Below are positions 15,578 through 25,616 of a stretch of DNA of 64,000 bases, one piece after another. This stretch comes from a virus. The stretch spans positions 313,931-377,930 of IMG/VR virus record IMGVR_UViG_3300032770_000001. One strand, given 5' to 3'. Positions within the stretch are counted from its first letter, which is position 1, and each line of letters starts with the position of its first letter. The notes under the pieces were generated by a model that worked only from the letters and a program-made list of their open reading frames with translations, was not told the DNA's origin and made no database searches. A program made the translations under genes and the position numbers.

Positions 15578-18274
15578 ATGGCTGACGCATTCCAGATTCG
15601 TAAGATTACAGTTCCCGCTAACCTATTGACTAATCCGGACATCGCAGAGAATGCGGTGGGTGCCGTTTCAGTCTCAACTGGGTCTGCCGACGCTGGTAAA
15701 ATCGTTCTCCTCGATGCTTCCGGTCAGATCGACCCTACAATGGGCGGCGGCGGTGGATCGACTACATGGGCATCGATCACCAGCGGCATCAACACCGGAC
15801 AGAACCTTCAGGTTGGTAACGGTAGCGTCATCAACTACACGGGCACCGGGCTCATTAACGCCAACGAAGTCGGTGGTATACAGGTGGTCAACGGCAGCGT
15901 CCCTACGCACGCCGGAATGCTTTTGATCTCTCAGCCCGGAAACTCCACAATGGCATGGGCTGATCCTCAGGTCCAAGGTCTTTATGATGCCGGGTCTACG
16001 ATCTCCCCGGCTCCGGCATACGTCGCCCCAACTAACATCCAACCTGTGATGATTGGTGGTTCGGATTATGCCGGAACCGCCAAACTTCAAACATGGAAGG
16101 TGGACTCCAGCGGTCTAGGCTACGTTAGCGTGACCGGATCGGTCACCGTGTCCGGATCGGTGTCCGTTTCGAACTTCCCGGCGACTCAGACTGTAGTCGG
16201 CAACCTGACTCATAACAACGCGGCACCGGGGGCAAACAACATCGGCGTCCTCCCGGCAGTGGCGTCCACTAGCGTGCCGACCTATAACAACGGCGATCAA
16301 GTCCTCCTATCGACCGACCTATCCGGTCAACTTCGCGTCACCAGTGCGGGTTCATTTACCCCGGCACTGACCGCAGACCGTACCGCAACAGGCACGATCA
16401 CTTCGAGCCAGAATGTCATGGTTTCGACGGCTGGCGGCGGTACCTGCGTCTTCAATATCACAGGTACATGGACTGGAACCATCGTCTTTGAGGGCAGCAT
16501 CGATGGAACGAACTGGGTAACAGCCAATGTCTCCCCATTCCAGTTCGGTAACCTCGTCAGTTCCGCCACGGCAAACGGGCAGTGGTTGCTCAACGTTGGC
16601 GGTCTGAACTCATTCCGTGTACGCGGCAACACCGTCGCGACGGGTACCGCAAACGTCTGGATCGAGGTCGGCGCAGGCAACAATGCCCTCGTCATCAGCG
16701 ACATCATTCAGGGCTCGGTCAGCATCAGCAACTTCCCGGCTACCCAAACTGTATCCGGCAACGTCACATCGGCACAAGGCTCCCCAAACACTGCCGCCAA
16801 TTCATGGCCCGTAGAAGTCACTGATGGAACCAACATCTTGATGACTTCATCGCACCCCGGTTCCGTAAACATCCAGCAGATCGCAGGCTCGACCGTCGCA
16901 ACAGCGACGAGCGGCATCATGAAAATCGGCGTCACGGACGCTACAGGCACGTCAATCAACAGTACCAGCGACTCCGGAACTGCGGGTCTCAACGTACACG
17001 TCACCAACACTGGTGGATTGGGCGGCACCCAGTACGTTGAAGGCACCAACATCGGCGCAACTGGCACTGGCACATTGTCTATCGCCAAGAACCCATCCAA
17101 TGCAGCGGAAGCAATCCACGTCGATGCCTCGAACAACCTGCTGACGAACATCAACGTAGCACTGCCTGCCGGAACCAACATCATCGGTAAGGTGGAAGTC
17201 ACGGATGGCACCAACGTTCTGGGTACGACCTCGCACCCGGTTATTACGCAAGACATATCTGACGGCACGCCGGGTTCGACTGTCCCCGCAACCGCCATGT
17301 TTATGGCTGGCAAGGACAACGCCACGGGCTTCCTGCATGGATTGTCCACGGACTCCAGCGGCGTCCTGAACGTAAACGCAAGCGTCAGCGGCTCGTTCAC
17401 CCCAGCTTTGACGGCTGATCGCACCGCAAGCGGGACGCTCACCACAATCAACGGCGCTATTACACTCAGCACTCAGGGTGTCAGCGGCGTCGTGTTCAAC
17501 ATTGTCAATGACACCACGGCATGGGCAGGCACCATTGTATTCGAGGCGTCACCTGATGGTGTCAACTGGTATCCCGTCAACGCTTTTGCAAAATTCCCAT
17601 CAGGAGCAGCAACCCAGACCACAACAACAAACGGTCAATGGTCGCTTCCCGCTGGTGGATTGAATTCTTTCCGTGTCCGTGCAAGTACGGCAATCACAGG
17701 CGGCACGGGAGCCAAGGTTTGGATCGAAGCTGGCGCAGGACCGCTGATCGTAGAAGTAGCACAAACCACGGCAGGCAACTTGAATGCTACGGTTACGCAG
17801 GGTACGGCAAATTCAGTCGCTAACGGTTGGCCTGTCAAGATCACAGACGGAACCAACGTCCTCGGCACGTCCGGCAATCCAGTGGTGGTCAACGTCAACA
17901 ACTCACCGACCGTTACACTGGCGGCAGGCACCAACAACATCGGCTATACCAGCTTCCAGCTACCGACGCTTTCGCGTCTGACACGGGCAGCTATCAACTT
18001 CAGTTCATCTGGGAATAACACCTTGATCGCCGGGGTAGGCGGTCAGACGATCCGCGTTTTCCGCATTGCATATAACTGCGGCGGCTCCACGCAGATCACA
18101 TGGCTGGATGGCATTACAGCCATGAGCGGTCCACTTAGCTTCAGCAGCGGGGGCGGTGAGATTCTCGACTTCGACGGCGATCCGTGGTTCGTAACGAGCA
18201 CCGGAAACGGTCTCGCCTTTAATTCGTCCAACGCTGTCCAAGTTGGCGGAACGGTGTGGTACACGCAAAGCTGA
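15578..18274 (+). CDS. Tail-fibre-like structural protein with internal duplication
   Basis: 898 residues from ATG 15578. Rich in Ser, Thr, Gly, Asn and Val, almost no Cys or Lys, typical of trimeric beta-structured fibres. The module beginning SFTPALTADRTA and ending WIEVGAG (about residues 258-375) is repeated around 607-730 with the same landmarks (GTIVFE, DGxNW, NGQW, GLNSFRVR, VWIEAGAG). Short repeats also recur: SVSNFPATQTV twice and VTDGTN-LxT-SHP several times. It probably forms part of the host-recognition apparatus with the next four genes. Confidence 0.72.
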   Translation: MADAFQIRKITVPANLLTNPDIAENAVGAVSVSTGSADAGKIVLLDASGQIDPTMGGGGGSTTWASITSGINTGQNLQVGNGSVINYTGTGLINANEVGGIQVVNGSVPTHAGMLLISQPGNSTMAWADPQVQGLYDAGSTISPAPAYVAPTNIQPVMIGGSDYAGTAKLQTWKVDSSGLGYVSVTGSVTVSGSVSVSNFPATQTVVGNLTHNNAAPGANNIGVLPAVASTSVPTYNNGDQVLLSTDLSGQLRVTSAGSFTPALTADRTATGTITSSQNVMVSTAGGGTCVFNITGTWTGTIVFEGSIDGTNWVTANVSPFQFGNLVSSATANGQWLLNVGGLNSFRVRGNTVATGTANVWIEVGAGNNALVISDIIQGSVSISNFPATQTVSGNVTSAQGSPNTAANSWPVEVTDGTNILMTSSHPGSVNIQQIAGSTVATATSGIMKIGVTDATGTSINSTSDSGTAGLNVHVTNTGGLGGTQYVEGTNIGATGTGTLSIAKNPSNAAEAIHVDASNNLLTNINVALPAGTNIIGKVEVTDGTNVLGTTSHPVITQDISDGTPGSTVPATAMFMAGKDNATGFLHGLSTDSSGVLNVNASVSGSFTPALTADRTASGTLTTINGAITLSTQGVSGVVFNIVNDTTAWAGTIVFEASPDGVNWYPVNAFAKFPSGAATQTTTTNGQWSLPAGGLNSFRVRASTAITGGTGAKVWIEAGAGPLIVEVAQTTAGNLNATVTQGTANSVANGWPVKITDGTNVLGTSGNPVVVNVNNSPTVTLAAGTNNIGYTSFQLPTLSRLTRAAINFSSSGNNTLIAGVGGQTIRVFRIAYNCGGSTQITWLDGITAMSGPLSFSSGGGEILDFDGDPWFVTSTGNGLAFNSSNAVQVGGTVWYTQS

Positions 18275-18275
18275 T

Positions 18276-19475
18276 ATGAGTCAAATTCTTGGTGGTAGCG
18301 GACAATCAGTAGCACTGGAAACCAATGGCGTGTTAAACGCCATCCAGACCTTGCTTAACCTGATCGCTGGCGGCAACATCACGTTGACACCAGACGGATT
18401 TGGCGGGGTGACCATTGCTGCGTCTGTATCGAACATTCCACAGATCGTCCAAAGCAACCAGAACAGCAGCGGTTCCGCGTCCAGTCTCACAAAAGCATTC
18501 ACCAGCGGCAACGTTGCAACTAATGCGATCCTCGTCATCGCTCAATGGTCGGGCACCAGCAACACGCTGAGCGTGGCGGACACGAATCTGAACAACTACA
18601 CCACACTGCGTGGTCCGGACAACAACGGTGCGGATGGGAGCGGCGGTTCACGTCAGCAGATTTTCTTGGCAACCAATATCGCGGCTGGCGCGAACTCGGT
18701 CACGATCACGCCTAGCTCCAGCACCCGCATGATGATGGTCATCATCGAAATCAGCAACTTGTCCGTTCTCTCCACGCTGGACACGAGCAACTGGAATGAC
18801 AGTGTTTCAACCGTGACTTCGTTGAGCAGCGGCAACGTCACCACAACGCAAGCCGTGGACTTGCTGATTGGTTATGCTGGCACCCAGTCACAGGCGGCTG
18901 CCTTGACGGGTGAGGTTGGCTGGACGGTACTTGAAAATACGAGTGACGGTACAAACACAGAAGCCTTGCTCGTTCAAAGTCAAGTTCAAACTTCAACCGG
19001 GACTTATGACAGCACGGCGACAGCATCTCCGGCGACAACTTACGGTATGGGCATCGTCGCCCTCCGTGCCGCCATCAGCAGTACATCACCGAACGCCGCC
19101 ATCGCCACATTTACCACGACCTCGCTCGCTAATGGGGCAACCGCAAACGGAACTGTCGCTATGGCGAAGACCTGTGCGCTCCTGCATGTCACGGTGTCAC
19201 AGGCTGCTCGCGTTCGGCTGTATATCAACTCAGCCGCAAGAACTGCTGATGCCAGCCGCAGCAATCAGACACCGCCGACACCGGGCACACAACATGGCGT
19301 GCTCGTGGATTTGTACCTCGATACTGGAGACAAATTCACATGGCAGATGTCGCCGATAGCTCTGGTGTACAACTATGATGCCACTCAAAGTACGAATATC
19401 TACTACGCAGTGACTAATTTAGGGAGCACAGGCACGATCACGGTGAACCTAACCTACGTGCCGATGGAGTCGTAA
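18276..19475 (+). CDS. Tail-fibre or receptor-binding-like protein
   Basis: 399 residues from ATG 18276, one base after the previous stop codon. The N-terminal 60 residues (GGNITLTPDGFGGVTIAA) look like a fibre attachment segment. The middle has a beta-sandwich-like module (NAILVIAQWSG, VADTNLNNYTTL, SVTITPSSST, IIEISNLS) that recurs in the genes at 19480 and 23254. C-terminal region RVRLYINSAARTAD may be a second beta domain. Likely a virion surface protein. Confidence 0.65.
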   Translation: MSQILGGSGQSVALETNGVLNAIQTLLNLIAGGNITLTPDGFGGVTIAASVSNIPQIVQSNQNSSGSASSLTKAFTSGNVATNAILVIAQWSGTSNTLSVADTNLNNYTTLRGPDNNGADGSGGSRQQIFLATNIAAGANSVTITPSSSTRMMMVIIEISNLSVLSTLDTSNWNDSVSTVTSLSSGNVTTTQAVDLLIGYAGTQSQAAALTGEVGWTVLENTSDGTNTEALLVQSQVQTSTGTYDSTATASPATTYGMGIVALRAAISSTSPNAAIATFTTTSLANGATANGTVAMAKTCALLHVTVSQAARVRLYINSAARTADASRSNQTPPTPGTQHGVLVDLYLDTGDKFTWQMSPIALVYNYDATQSTNIYYAVTNLGSTGTITVNLTYVPMES

Positions 19476-19479
19476 GGTA

Positions 19480-21561
19480 ATGAAGGCAACAGCTTTAATG
19501 GTGTACGACAATACGACAGCAGCCAACTTCAAACAGTGGGCTTGGGGACAGGGAAGCTGGCCTTCGCCGACCTCCTACGGTATTAGCACGTTCATCAGTG
19601 CAGCAGGGTTTATCCAGACTGGAAATACGAGCACCTTCGGCGGCACGCTGGAACGTAGCAATATCATCGGCGATGGTCAAACGGTGTGGAACAACGTCAC
19701 TTTCAACGTGACTGCCACTCAATCCACGTCTTCAGTCGCGACCTACACTTTTTCCGGATTGACTGGCGGACCAATCCGTGTCGGACAGTATCTTGCTTCG
19801 ATCTCCGGCACGACCAACGATGGCGGGGCTTTCAACGTTACGATCCCAACGCAGGTGGTAGTAGTCACGGGCGTCACGTATACGTCTACAACCACTGGCA
19901 CCTTCACCACGGCATGGACGAGCGGTGTGCAGAGCTTGCAAGCTGAGAGCGGCACCGGACAGATTACATCCAACGCCGGATCGTTCTTTATCACCAGCAG
20001 CACCACCAGTCCGGCAAACAACTCCGCTATCGGTACCACATCAAACGCTGCCTATCAGACGACGTTCAAAGGGTACTGGCAGAACGGTACTTCGTACAGT
20101 GTCGGGGATGTGGTGATCTGGGTCAGCACTGGGACGGGAACGGGTGCAACCATTGGAAACTTCGTTTGCATTTCGGCAACGAGCAGCACATCACCACCGA
20201 CAACCAACACCCCTAACGCCAACTGGCAGCAGTACAACTATGAAATCTGGCAGACCGCTGATAGTGCGCTGCCGACATTCGTGCAGGCGAATCAACTTGT
20301 CGCCTCAGTCGCTTTTACTCCGGTGCAGTATTCGGCACCGAACGTGTTGGGTAACACTCTGATCGCTTTTGGACGCTTCACCAGTGGCTCAGGTGCTCCG
20401 GCAATTACGGACACACTCGGCAACACGTGGGTTCAACTTTTCAGTGTCACCAACGGGGCGGACACCAACGTAGCGTGGGCAGCATACAACTGCAAAGCAG
20501 GAGCGAATTTCGTAACATTCTCCCAGCCAACGCAGGGCAGTTTGCAGGCAGTCATAGCTGAATATTCGGGCGTGACGACAGTGACACCGCTCGATCAGAC
20601 GACCAATGCTACGGGCACGAGTGCTACCGCAAACTCAGGTAACGTAACAACGCTCGTCGCGAATGAGTTGATTCTTGGTTTCATCTCGAACTCATCCACC
20701 AACGGCTTGACTATCACGCCGGGGTCTGGTTTCTCGGCTCGTCAAACAGTCAACGGCAACACCTATTTGGAAGACAAGACCGTGACGACCACAGGCACGT
20801 ACAACGCTTCAGCGGGTCTGGGGTCATCTGTGCCATGGTTCGCCGCCGTTGTGACCCTAAAAGGCACACAATTGCCGACATACTACTTCAAGTTTGAGTA
20901 CGGCAACCGCGCTACCAGTTGTCCGGCTATCGTATTTCAGACTGGCACAGCAATCACGGCTACAGGATCGCTCAGCACGTCTGGTTTACGCGGATTCCGC
21001 GAAGTTATCAACTTCACTCAGACGACAGCGCAGGGCTCAACTCAATTCGAAACGGATTTCTATGCGGACAGTACCCCCGGTCTGACGGGCGGCAAATTTG
21101 CCATGCTCATGTGGCGCACAGCATCATCCGGCACGTCGCAATTCAATTTCGGCTGGGAGCGCAGCAAAGACAACTTCGGTGTGGATACGGGACTGTACAT
21201 GACGTACCTGTATTCAATTTCCACAGCGTCTTCGTGGGTTCAGTCTTCGGTGTTCGCGTCTGGCGGCACCAACTTCGGCACGCGGACAACGACGACACCA
21301 TTCTCGATCTTCATGGGCAACAACACGAGCTTGCAGGTCGGCAACAACTTGCCTGTATCGCCATGTTTCCCCAATGTTGGTTATTTCGGGAATCCGTTAA
21401 CAATTTTCCTTGGCTTGGCAAACCAAGATACGAACGAGGGTGTGGCTTTCGCCACGACGGTGTATGGAACAACGCGCACGTACCTCATGACTAAAATTGC
21501 ATCCGCCGCATCATATTTCGGTTCCGCTGGTCAATCCGGTATGGCGATGAGATGGGAGTAA
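19480..21561 (+). CDS. Large tail-fibre or receptor-binding-like protein
   Basis: 693 residues. N-terminus YDNTTAANFKQWAWGQGSW resembles the start of the next gene (YSNATVSNYTTWAQGVGSA), and both end in a similar R-W-E tail (MAMRWE / GIRWE), so they are paralogues. Residues about 290-470 hold the shared sandwich module (NTLIAFGRFTSG, DTLGNTWVQLF, VIAEYSGV). The C-terminal third (FKFEYGNR, GFREVINF, FAMLMWR) matches the paralogue. Low Lys/Cys, high Thr/Ser/Gly. Probably a host-recognition component. Confidence 0.65.
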   Translation: MKATALMVYDNTTAANFKQWAWGQGSWPSPTSYGISTFISAAGFIQTGNTSTFGGTLERSNIIGDGQTVWNNVTFNVTATQSTSSVATYTFSGLTGGPIRVGQYLASISGTTNDGGAFNVTIPTQVVVVTGVTYTSTTTGTFTTAWTSGVQSLQAESGTGQITSNAGSFFITSSTTSPANNSAIGTTSNAAYQTTFKGYWQNGTSYSVGDVVIWVSTGTGTGATIGNFVCISATSSTSPPTTNTPNANWQQYNYEIWQTADSALPTFVQANQLVASVAFTPVQYSAPNVLGNTLIAFGRFTSGSGAPAITDTLGNTWVQLFSVTNGADTNVAWAAYNCKAGANFVTFSQPTQGSLQAVIAEYSGVTTVTPLDQTTNATGTSATANSGNVTTLVANELILGFISNSSTNGLTITPGSGFSARQTVNGNTYLEDKTVTTTGTYNASAGLGSSVPWFAAVVTLKGTQLPTYYFKFEYGNRATSCPAIVFQTGTAITATGSLSTSGLRGFREVINFTQTTAQGSTQFETDFYADSTPGLTGGKFAMLMWRTASSGTSQFNFGWERSKDNFGVDTGLYMTYLYSISTASSWVQSSVFASGGTNFGTRTTTTPFSIFMGNNTSLQVGNNLPVSPCFPNVGYFGNPLTIFLGLANQDTNEGVAFATTVYGTTRTYLMTKIASAASYFGSAGQSGMAMRWE

Positions 21562-21566
21562 ATTAG

Positions 21567-23252
21567 ATGGCAACTGTACAATCATTCTTACCATACTCGA
21601 ACGCAACCGTATCGAACTACACCACATGGGCACAAGGCGTGGGTTCTGCTCTCAGCACGCTCGGTTGGTCGAAAGTGGCCGATCCTGCTGGTGTGACATG
21701 GGCAAATGTTGTGTCCTTGACGAACGTTGCGCAGTACGGTCTTCCACTGGCAGGCACCGTTCTTTATGGAGGAGCATGGGCGGCGGGAACGAGCTACACT
21801 GGCGGGACTGTCACCCTTTCAACTACTTCTGCAAGCAGTTTCAGTGTGGTTACTGATTCCGGACTAACGTATGCTTGCGTGCTCGGCACTCAGAGTGGCC
21901 CGGTCACTGGCTCAGGCGTGCAGGCACTACAAAACTCAGCCGCTACTCTCACGATTACGGCAGTCGCCGCTGCATCGAGCGGTATCGCTGTCTACACTGT
22001 GTCAAGCGGCGTCACTGCTTCAATGATCGGTCAACAGTTTGTAGCGAGCATAGGCGGAAGTAACCTCGCCGGGAACAACGCGGGTACTTTTGTTTGCACA
22101 GCCACTTCCGGCACCACATCCATCACGCTCGGCAACCCCAATGCCACGGCACAAGCCTCAGTTACAGGCGGTACCCCAACGCTCGTTTCTTCCACGTCAG
22201 TCATGAGCTTTATCAATTTGAACAACAGCACGGCGAACTGGGTAAACCTAACCAACAACAACTCTCCATCCAACGGATTCACGACTGTCAATGCTTTGGT
22301 GGGACATCTGCTCACAGTAGCGGGATACAGCGGAGGCGCAAGCGGCAACAATGGGACGTATACGGTCACATCCAATGCCGCGATATCCGATATCTCAGCC
22401 AACTCTTGCTTCTGCTGCACATTTACGGGCACCAACGCTACCCAAACGAACATCACGGTTACCGAAGCCACGCACCCGGCAAGTGACCCCATTCACTGGA
22501 TGCCATACAACTATGAGATTTGGAAAAGTAACGGGCCGCTAAGTACAGCCGCTCCGATCTATATCAAAATCGTTTATGCAGCAGCTATAGCTACGGCGTT
22601 AGCTTCGCAGGGTGCTACGTCCCAAACGCCTGCAATGATTTTTGACTTCGGCAGCGCAAACCCCACTACTGGACAGCTTGGAGGCAACCACGTCGGCGAG
22701 CAGGTTCACGGTTTCAACTCTGCGAGCGGCGTCGGGGCTTTTTATGAGTGTGATTTCTGCGCTCCAAATGGAGATGAGATCGCTTTTATCATGTGGCGCA
22801 ACGCCGCCGCGACTAGCGTCAGCATCCCTACGGTTGTTTTCATAGATCGCACGAAAGATCAGAGTGGTAATGCTCTCGGCACGTTCTTTACCGTTGGTTT
22901 TGTGACCGCCAATACGTCTCAACGAGAATACACCGTCTTCAATCAACAAACGGGTGGTGTGATAAATTACCAACCGAACTTGGGCAACGCTCTGGGTTGG
23001 ACATTTCCGATTTTTCCGGTCACGGGAGGAGCGTATCAAGGATTGACACCCGTGTTGCCGATTTTCCCGATTCCGGGCTATGTCGCAAATCCTTGTCTGA
23101 TGGCTGTAGCGATGAAACAAAACGACTTCACGGATGGGCAGCTAGTCAACGCTGTGTTCTATGGCGGGAGCCACACATTCTTAATGAGCAAGAGCAACAC
23201 CGTGGATCAACCTCAGCTTAACGCCGCGTATCCCGGCATCCGGTGGGAGTGA
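21567..23252 (+). CDS. Tail-fibre-like protein, paralogue of the preceding gene
   Basis: 561 residues, five bases after the previous stop. It shares N- and C-terminal segments with the 693-residue neighbour, including WAQGVG, the MWRNAA region and the terminal IRWE, but lacks its central sandwich module. The centre instead has Gly/Thr/Ser-rich beta repeats (TVTSNAAISDISAN, TLVSSTSVMSF). Probably arose by duplication with module loss or gain. Confidence 0.65.
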   Translation: MATVQSFLPYSNATVSNYTTWAQGVGSALSTLGWSKVADPAGVTWANVVSLTNVAQYGLPLAGTVLYGGAWAAGTSYTGGTVTLSTTSASSFSVVTDSGLTYACVLGTQSGPVTGSGVQALQNSAATLTITAVAAASSGIAVYTVSSGVTASMIGQQFVASIGGSNLAGNNAGTFVCTATSGTTSITLGNPNATAQASVTGGTPTLVSSTSVMSFINLNNSTANWVNLTNNNSPSNGFTTVNALVGHLLTVAGYSGGASGNNGTYTVTSNAAISDISANSCFCCTFTGTNATQTNITVTEATHPASDPIHWMPYNYEIWKSNGPLSTAAPIYIKIVYAAAIATALASQGATSQTPAMIFDFGSANPTTGQLGGNHVGEQVHGFNSASGVGAFYECDFCAPNGDEIAFIMWRNAAATSVSIPTVVFIDRTKDQSGNALGTFFTVGFVTANTSQREYTVFNQQTGGVINYQPNLGNALGWTFPIFPVTGGAYQGLTPVLPIFPIPGYVANPCLMAVAMKQNDFTDGQLVNAVFYGGSHTFLMSKSNTVDQPQLNAAYPGIRWE

Positions 23253-23253
23253 T

Positions 23254-24219
23254 ATGCCGTTATCTATTTCCAACAACGTTTCGGAAAACCTGCAATCATC
23301 GTTCAGCAACGTTCTGACCTACACAACGTCGGCTGTCACCATGACTGTGGGTGATGTGGTTTTCGCATTCACATCGTGGGGAAACAACGTCGCCGGAACG
23401 AACAACACGGGGGACATAACGGCGTTCTCGGATTCACAAGGCAACACGTGGACACGTATCGGTTCGACGTTCTATACCTCCGGAACTACTGTTGGAAAAA
23501 CCGGACTGGCGGTTTTCTATAGCCACATCACCAACGGAGGTTCATCGACTTTTTCCGTCACCATTAGTGCTGGTACGTGGAATGTTGGGTCGAGCACACT
23601 CCGATTCGGATGTGCCGGATACAGCAACGTTTTCACTCCATTTTTCGATGCGGCGTCCAGCGGAGCCACGGGGACTGGAACGACGCTCACTACAAACAGT
23701 GTCACCCCCACTTTCAATTACGACGCTTTACTCATGTTTGGTACGAATGGAGCGAACGAAGCTCAAAGTATTGCAGCGCCGAATAGTGCGTGGACGCAAC
23801 GGTTTTCCGGGTCGAGTGGTTTATTTCTTCAGGAGATGCCTTACGTAGGACTCGGTTACAGCGTAGGTGCGACTTCTGGATTTTACACGGGCTTTCTTTC
23901 TACATCATTTGCATTTCAGGGCACGATCTCCGGTTCTGTAGATTGGGCGGCGGTTATCATCGCCATTCCCTCTATACAAGTTGCAGGAATGGCGATGAGC
24001 GATACGGTTGAAGTTTCAGCAGGAGATGTTCAACCATTCAAACAACTTTATTTCCAAGGCGATATCTTCTTGGATGGATACACCGGGGTCAACTTCATGA
24101 AAAACGTTTTCGTACTGCCCCGCGATCACTGGGATACCGCTTTGAGCACACCATACAGCGGTCAGTTGTTCCCGACCGGAGCCGGACAGGGCACGCCGGG
24201 ACAGGTCTATCCTTTCTAA
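23254..24219 (+). CDS. Tail-fibre-like protein with sandwich module
   Basis: 321 residues (start MPLSISNNVSENLQ). Residues 20-235 are one copy of the shared module: VGDVVFAFTSW, FSDSQGNTWTRI, GLAVFYSHIT, CAGYSNV, DALLMFGTNG and VIIAIPSI. The C-terminus (LYFQGDIFLDGY, FVLPRDHWDT) differs. Ends the fibre cluster. Likely surface-exposed. Confidence 0.62.
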   Translation: MPLSISNNVSENLQSSFSNVLTYTTSAVTMTVGDVVFAFTSWGNNVAGTNNTGDITAFSDSQGNTWTRIGSTFYTSGTTVGKTGLAVFYSHITNGGSSTFSVTISAGTWNVGSSTLRFGCAGYSNVFTPFFDAASSGATGTGTTLTTNSVTPTFNYDALLMFGTNGANEAQSIAAPNSAWTQRFSGSSGLFLQEMPYVGLGYSVGATSGFYTGFLSTSFAFQGTISGSVDWAAVIIAIPSIQVAGMAMSDTVEVSAGDVQPFKQLYFQGDIFLDGYTGVNFMKNVFVLPRDHWDTALSTPYSGQLFPTGAGQGTPGQVYPF

Positions 24220-24230
24220 AAATTCTGTGG

Positions 24231-24242
24231 TACTGTTTATTT
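24231..24242 (+). promoter_or_regulatory. Extended -10 promoter, leaderless type, for the HD gene
   Basis: TGG then TACTGT (24231-24236) then six bases then GTG at 24243. Same geometry as at 3779. No -35 hexamer seen. It would separate the HD gene from the upstream fibre genes. Confidence 0.48.
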
Positions 24243-24875
24243 GTGATCGATTTCCTAGACTTTCCGGATAAAACACCCATCATCCTGACGATGCCGAGCT
24301 ATCAGGCGGAAGTCCGGCTATTGATGAAGTCTTTAATGGCCCGCTATCATGAGCCCCACCGCCACTACCACACCTTCGCTCACATCCAATACGGGTTCCA
24401 GCGGTATGCTGAACTGGTGGGCGATGCCATGAGAGCGACTACGTTCATGGCGTGGTGCTACCACGACTCTGTCTATGATCCACACGCGGATGACAACGAG
24501 GATCGTAGCGCCAAGGTTTTCATGGAGGACAACAAAATCCTCGGCTTCGCCATGGAAGACACCGAGCGAATCGTCGATCTGATCCTATCGACAACACACA
24601 CCGGGGAAACCAACGTCGTCACCGATATTGATCTGTCCGGACTGGGTGCACCGCTCGAAGTTTATCAAGAAAACACCCGGCGAATCCGGATGGAGTACAG
24701 CTTTGCGACCGCAGAACAGTGGGCAGCGGGGCGCACGGCGTTCCTGAAGAGCTTCATCAAACGGGCTGAAGAAGGAACTCTCTACAACACGCGGGAATTC
24801 GCGGCGGCGTATACCGCACGGGCTCTCGACAACATGAAGGCTGAAGTCGAAAATAACGGGTATTTCTGCCTTTAG
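24243..24875 (+). CDS. HD-domain metal-dependent phosphohydrolase
   Basis: 210 residues from GTG 24243; ATG 24291 is an alternative. RHYHTFAHI (about 40-48) and WCYHDSVYDP (75-84) carry the metal-binding histidines and HD pair of the COG4339-type family of small HD phosphohydrolases. A later DIDLSGLG fits the last metal ligand. Substrates are probably nucleotides. In a phage it could degrade alarmones or dNTP pools, which would be relevant to the RelA/SpoT-like domain in this window, but that link is inference. Confidence 0.75.
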   Translation: MIDFLDFPDKTPIILTMPSYQAEVRLLMKSLMARYHEPHRHYHTFAHIQYGFQRYAELVGDAMRATTFMAWCYHDSVYDPHADDNEDRSAKVFMEDNKILGFAMEDTERIVDLILSTTHTGETNVVTDIDLSGLGAPLEVYQENTRRIRMEYSFATAEQWAAGRTAFLKSFIKRAEEGTLYNTREFAAAYTARALDNMKAEVENNGYFCL

Positions 24876-24916
24876 AATCAACACATTACGGGTTAGCTAA
24901 AATCCTGAAGACGAGG

Positions 24917-24953
24917 TAGAATAAGGGTAGGAGGCGGACTATCCGCACTGACT
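24917..24953 (+). promoter_or_regulatory. -10 element plus Shine-Dalgarno with hairpin in the spacer
   Basis: GGTAGAAT (24915-24922) is followed by AGGAGG, then GCGGA-CTA-TCCGC (a 5-bp hairpin), then seven bases to ATG 24954. Linear Shine-Dalgarno spacing is too long (about 19). With the hairpin folded it becomes near optimal, suggesting a structure-dependent ribosome-binding site. Confidence 0.45.
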
Positions 24954-25616
24954 ATGACACCTGATCTTCCGGTAATGTCGGTTCCAATCAACGTAACCAG
25001 TCTCCCTACGCGAGCCAAGAACGTTTTGAAACGTCTCGACGCGAAGACCGTGGGAGACATCACCAAACTGAAGCGTTCGGAGATTCTCCGAGCGAAATGG
25101 GCAGGCAAGAAAGTGCTTGCCTACATCGAAGAATTCTTATCCATGAGAGGACTCACCTTGACACCAGAAGAAAACGGCCCGGTTGTTGAAAAGGGCTTTC
25201 CATTGCTCAACGCATTCAACTCCATCGAAAAACAAATCTTCGACTACTTCGGCTATCGTGAAGACTGGGTCAAGATTCCGATGGAGGATCGCACCGAAAT
25301 GTACTGGATGCTCCAACAGAACGACAACGGCGGCGGTTCCGTCACCTATTTCGAGGAGCCCATCACTGAAGAAATCCTCAATGACGGTAAGTGCTATCGC
25401 GACTCGATCTACACACAGCGTTTCCTGCCGAAGTGGGTTTATCCCGGCAAGGATTACACCATGATCGTCGTGGATACGCACACCGATGGCAACAAGTTCC
25501 TCGCGATCTTCGACAACAAAAAACAGGTCACCATGTCAGCCGGACTTGTATCGGCGAATCGCCGTTGGGATTTATACGGCGACCACGGCGTCCCGTTGGA
25601 TATGGTCGAAAAGTAA
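24954..25616 (+). CDS. Protein with RNA polymerase alpha-CTD-like helix-hairpin-helix domain
   Basis: 220 residues. Residues 12-66 (VTSLPTRAKNVLKRLDAKTV, then GDITKLKRSEIL and GKKVLAYIEEFLS) match the alpha-CTD pattern (L-S-x-R-x-x-N-x-L, T-V-G-D-L, G-x-x-S-x-x-E-I). The alpha-CTD binds UP elements and activators. The remaining 150 residues (FDYFGYREDWVKIPMEDRTE, then YWML) are unrecognised. It may compete with or replace the host alpha-CTD to redirect transcription, or may simply be a helix-hairpin-helix DNA binder. Confidence 0.6.
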   Translation: MTPDLPVMSVPINVTSLPTRAKNVLKRLDAKTVGDITKLKRSEILRAKWAGKKVLAYIEEFLSMRGLTLTPEENGPVVEKGFPLLNAFNSIEKQIFDYFGYREDWVKIPMEDRTEMYWMLQQNDNGGGSVTYFEEPITEEILNDGKCYRDSIYTQRFLPKWVYPGKDYTMIVVDTHTDGNKFLAIFDNKKQVTMSAGLVSANRRWDLYGDHGVPLDMVEK

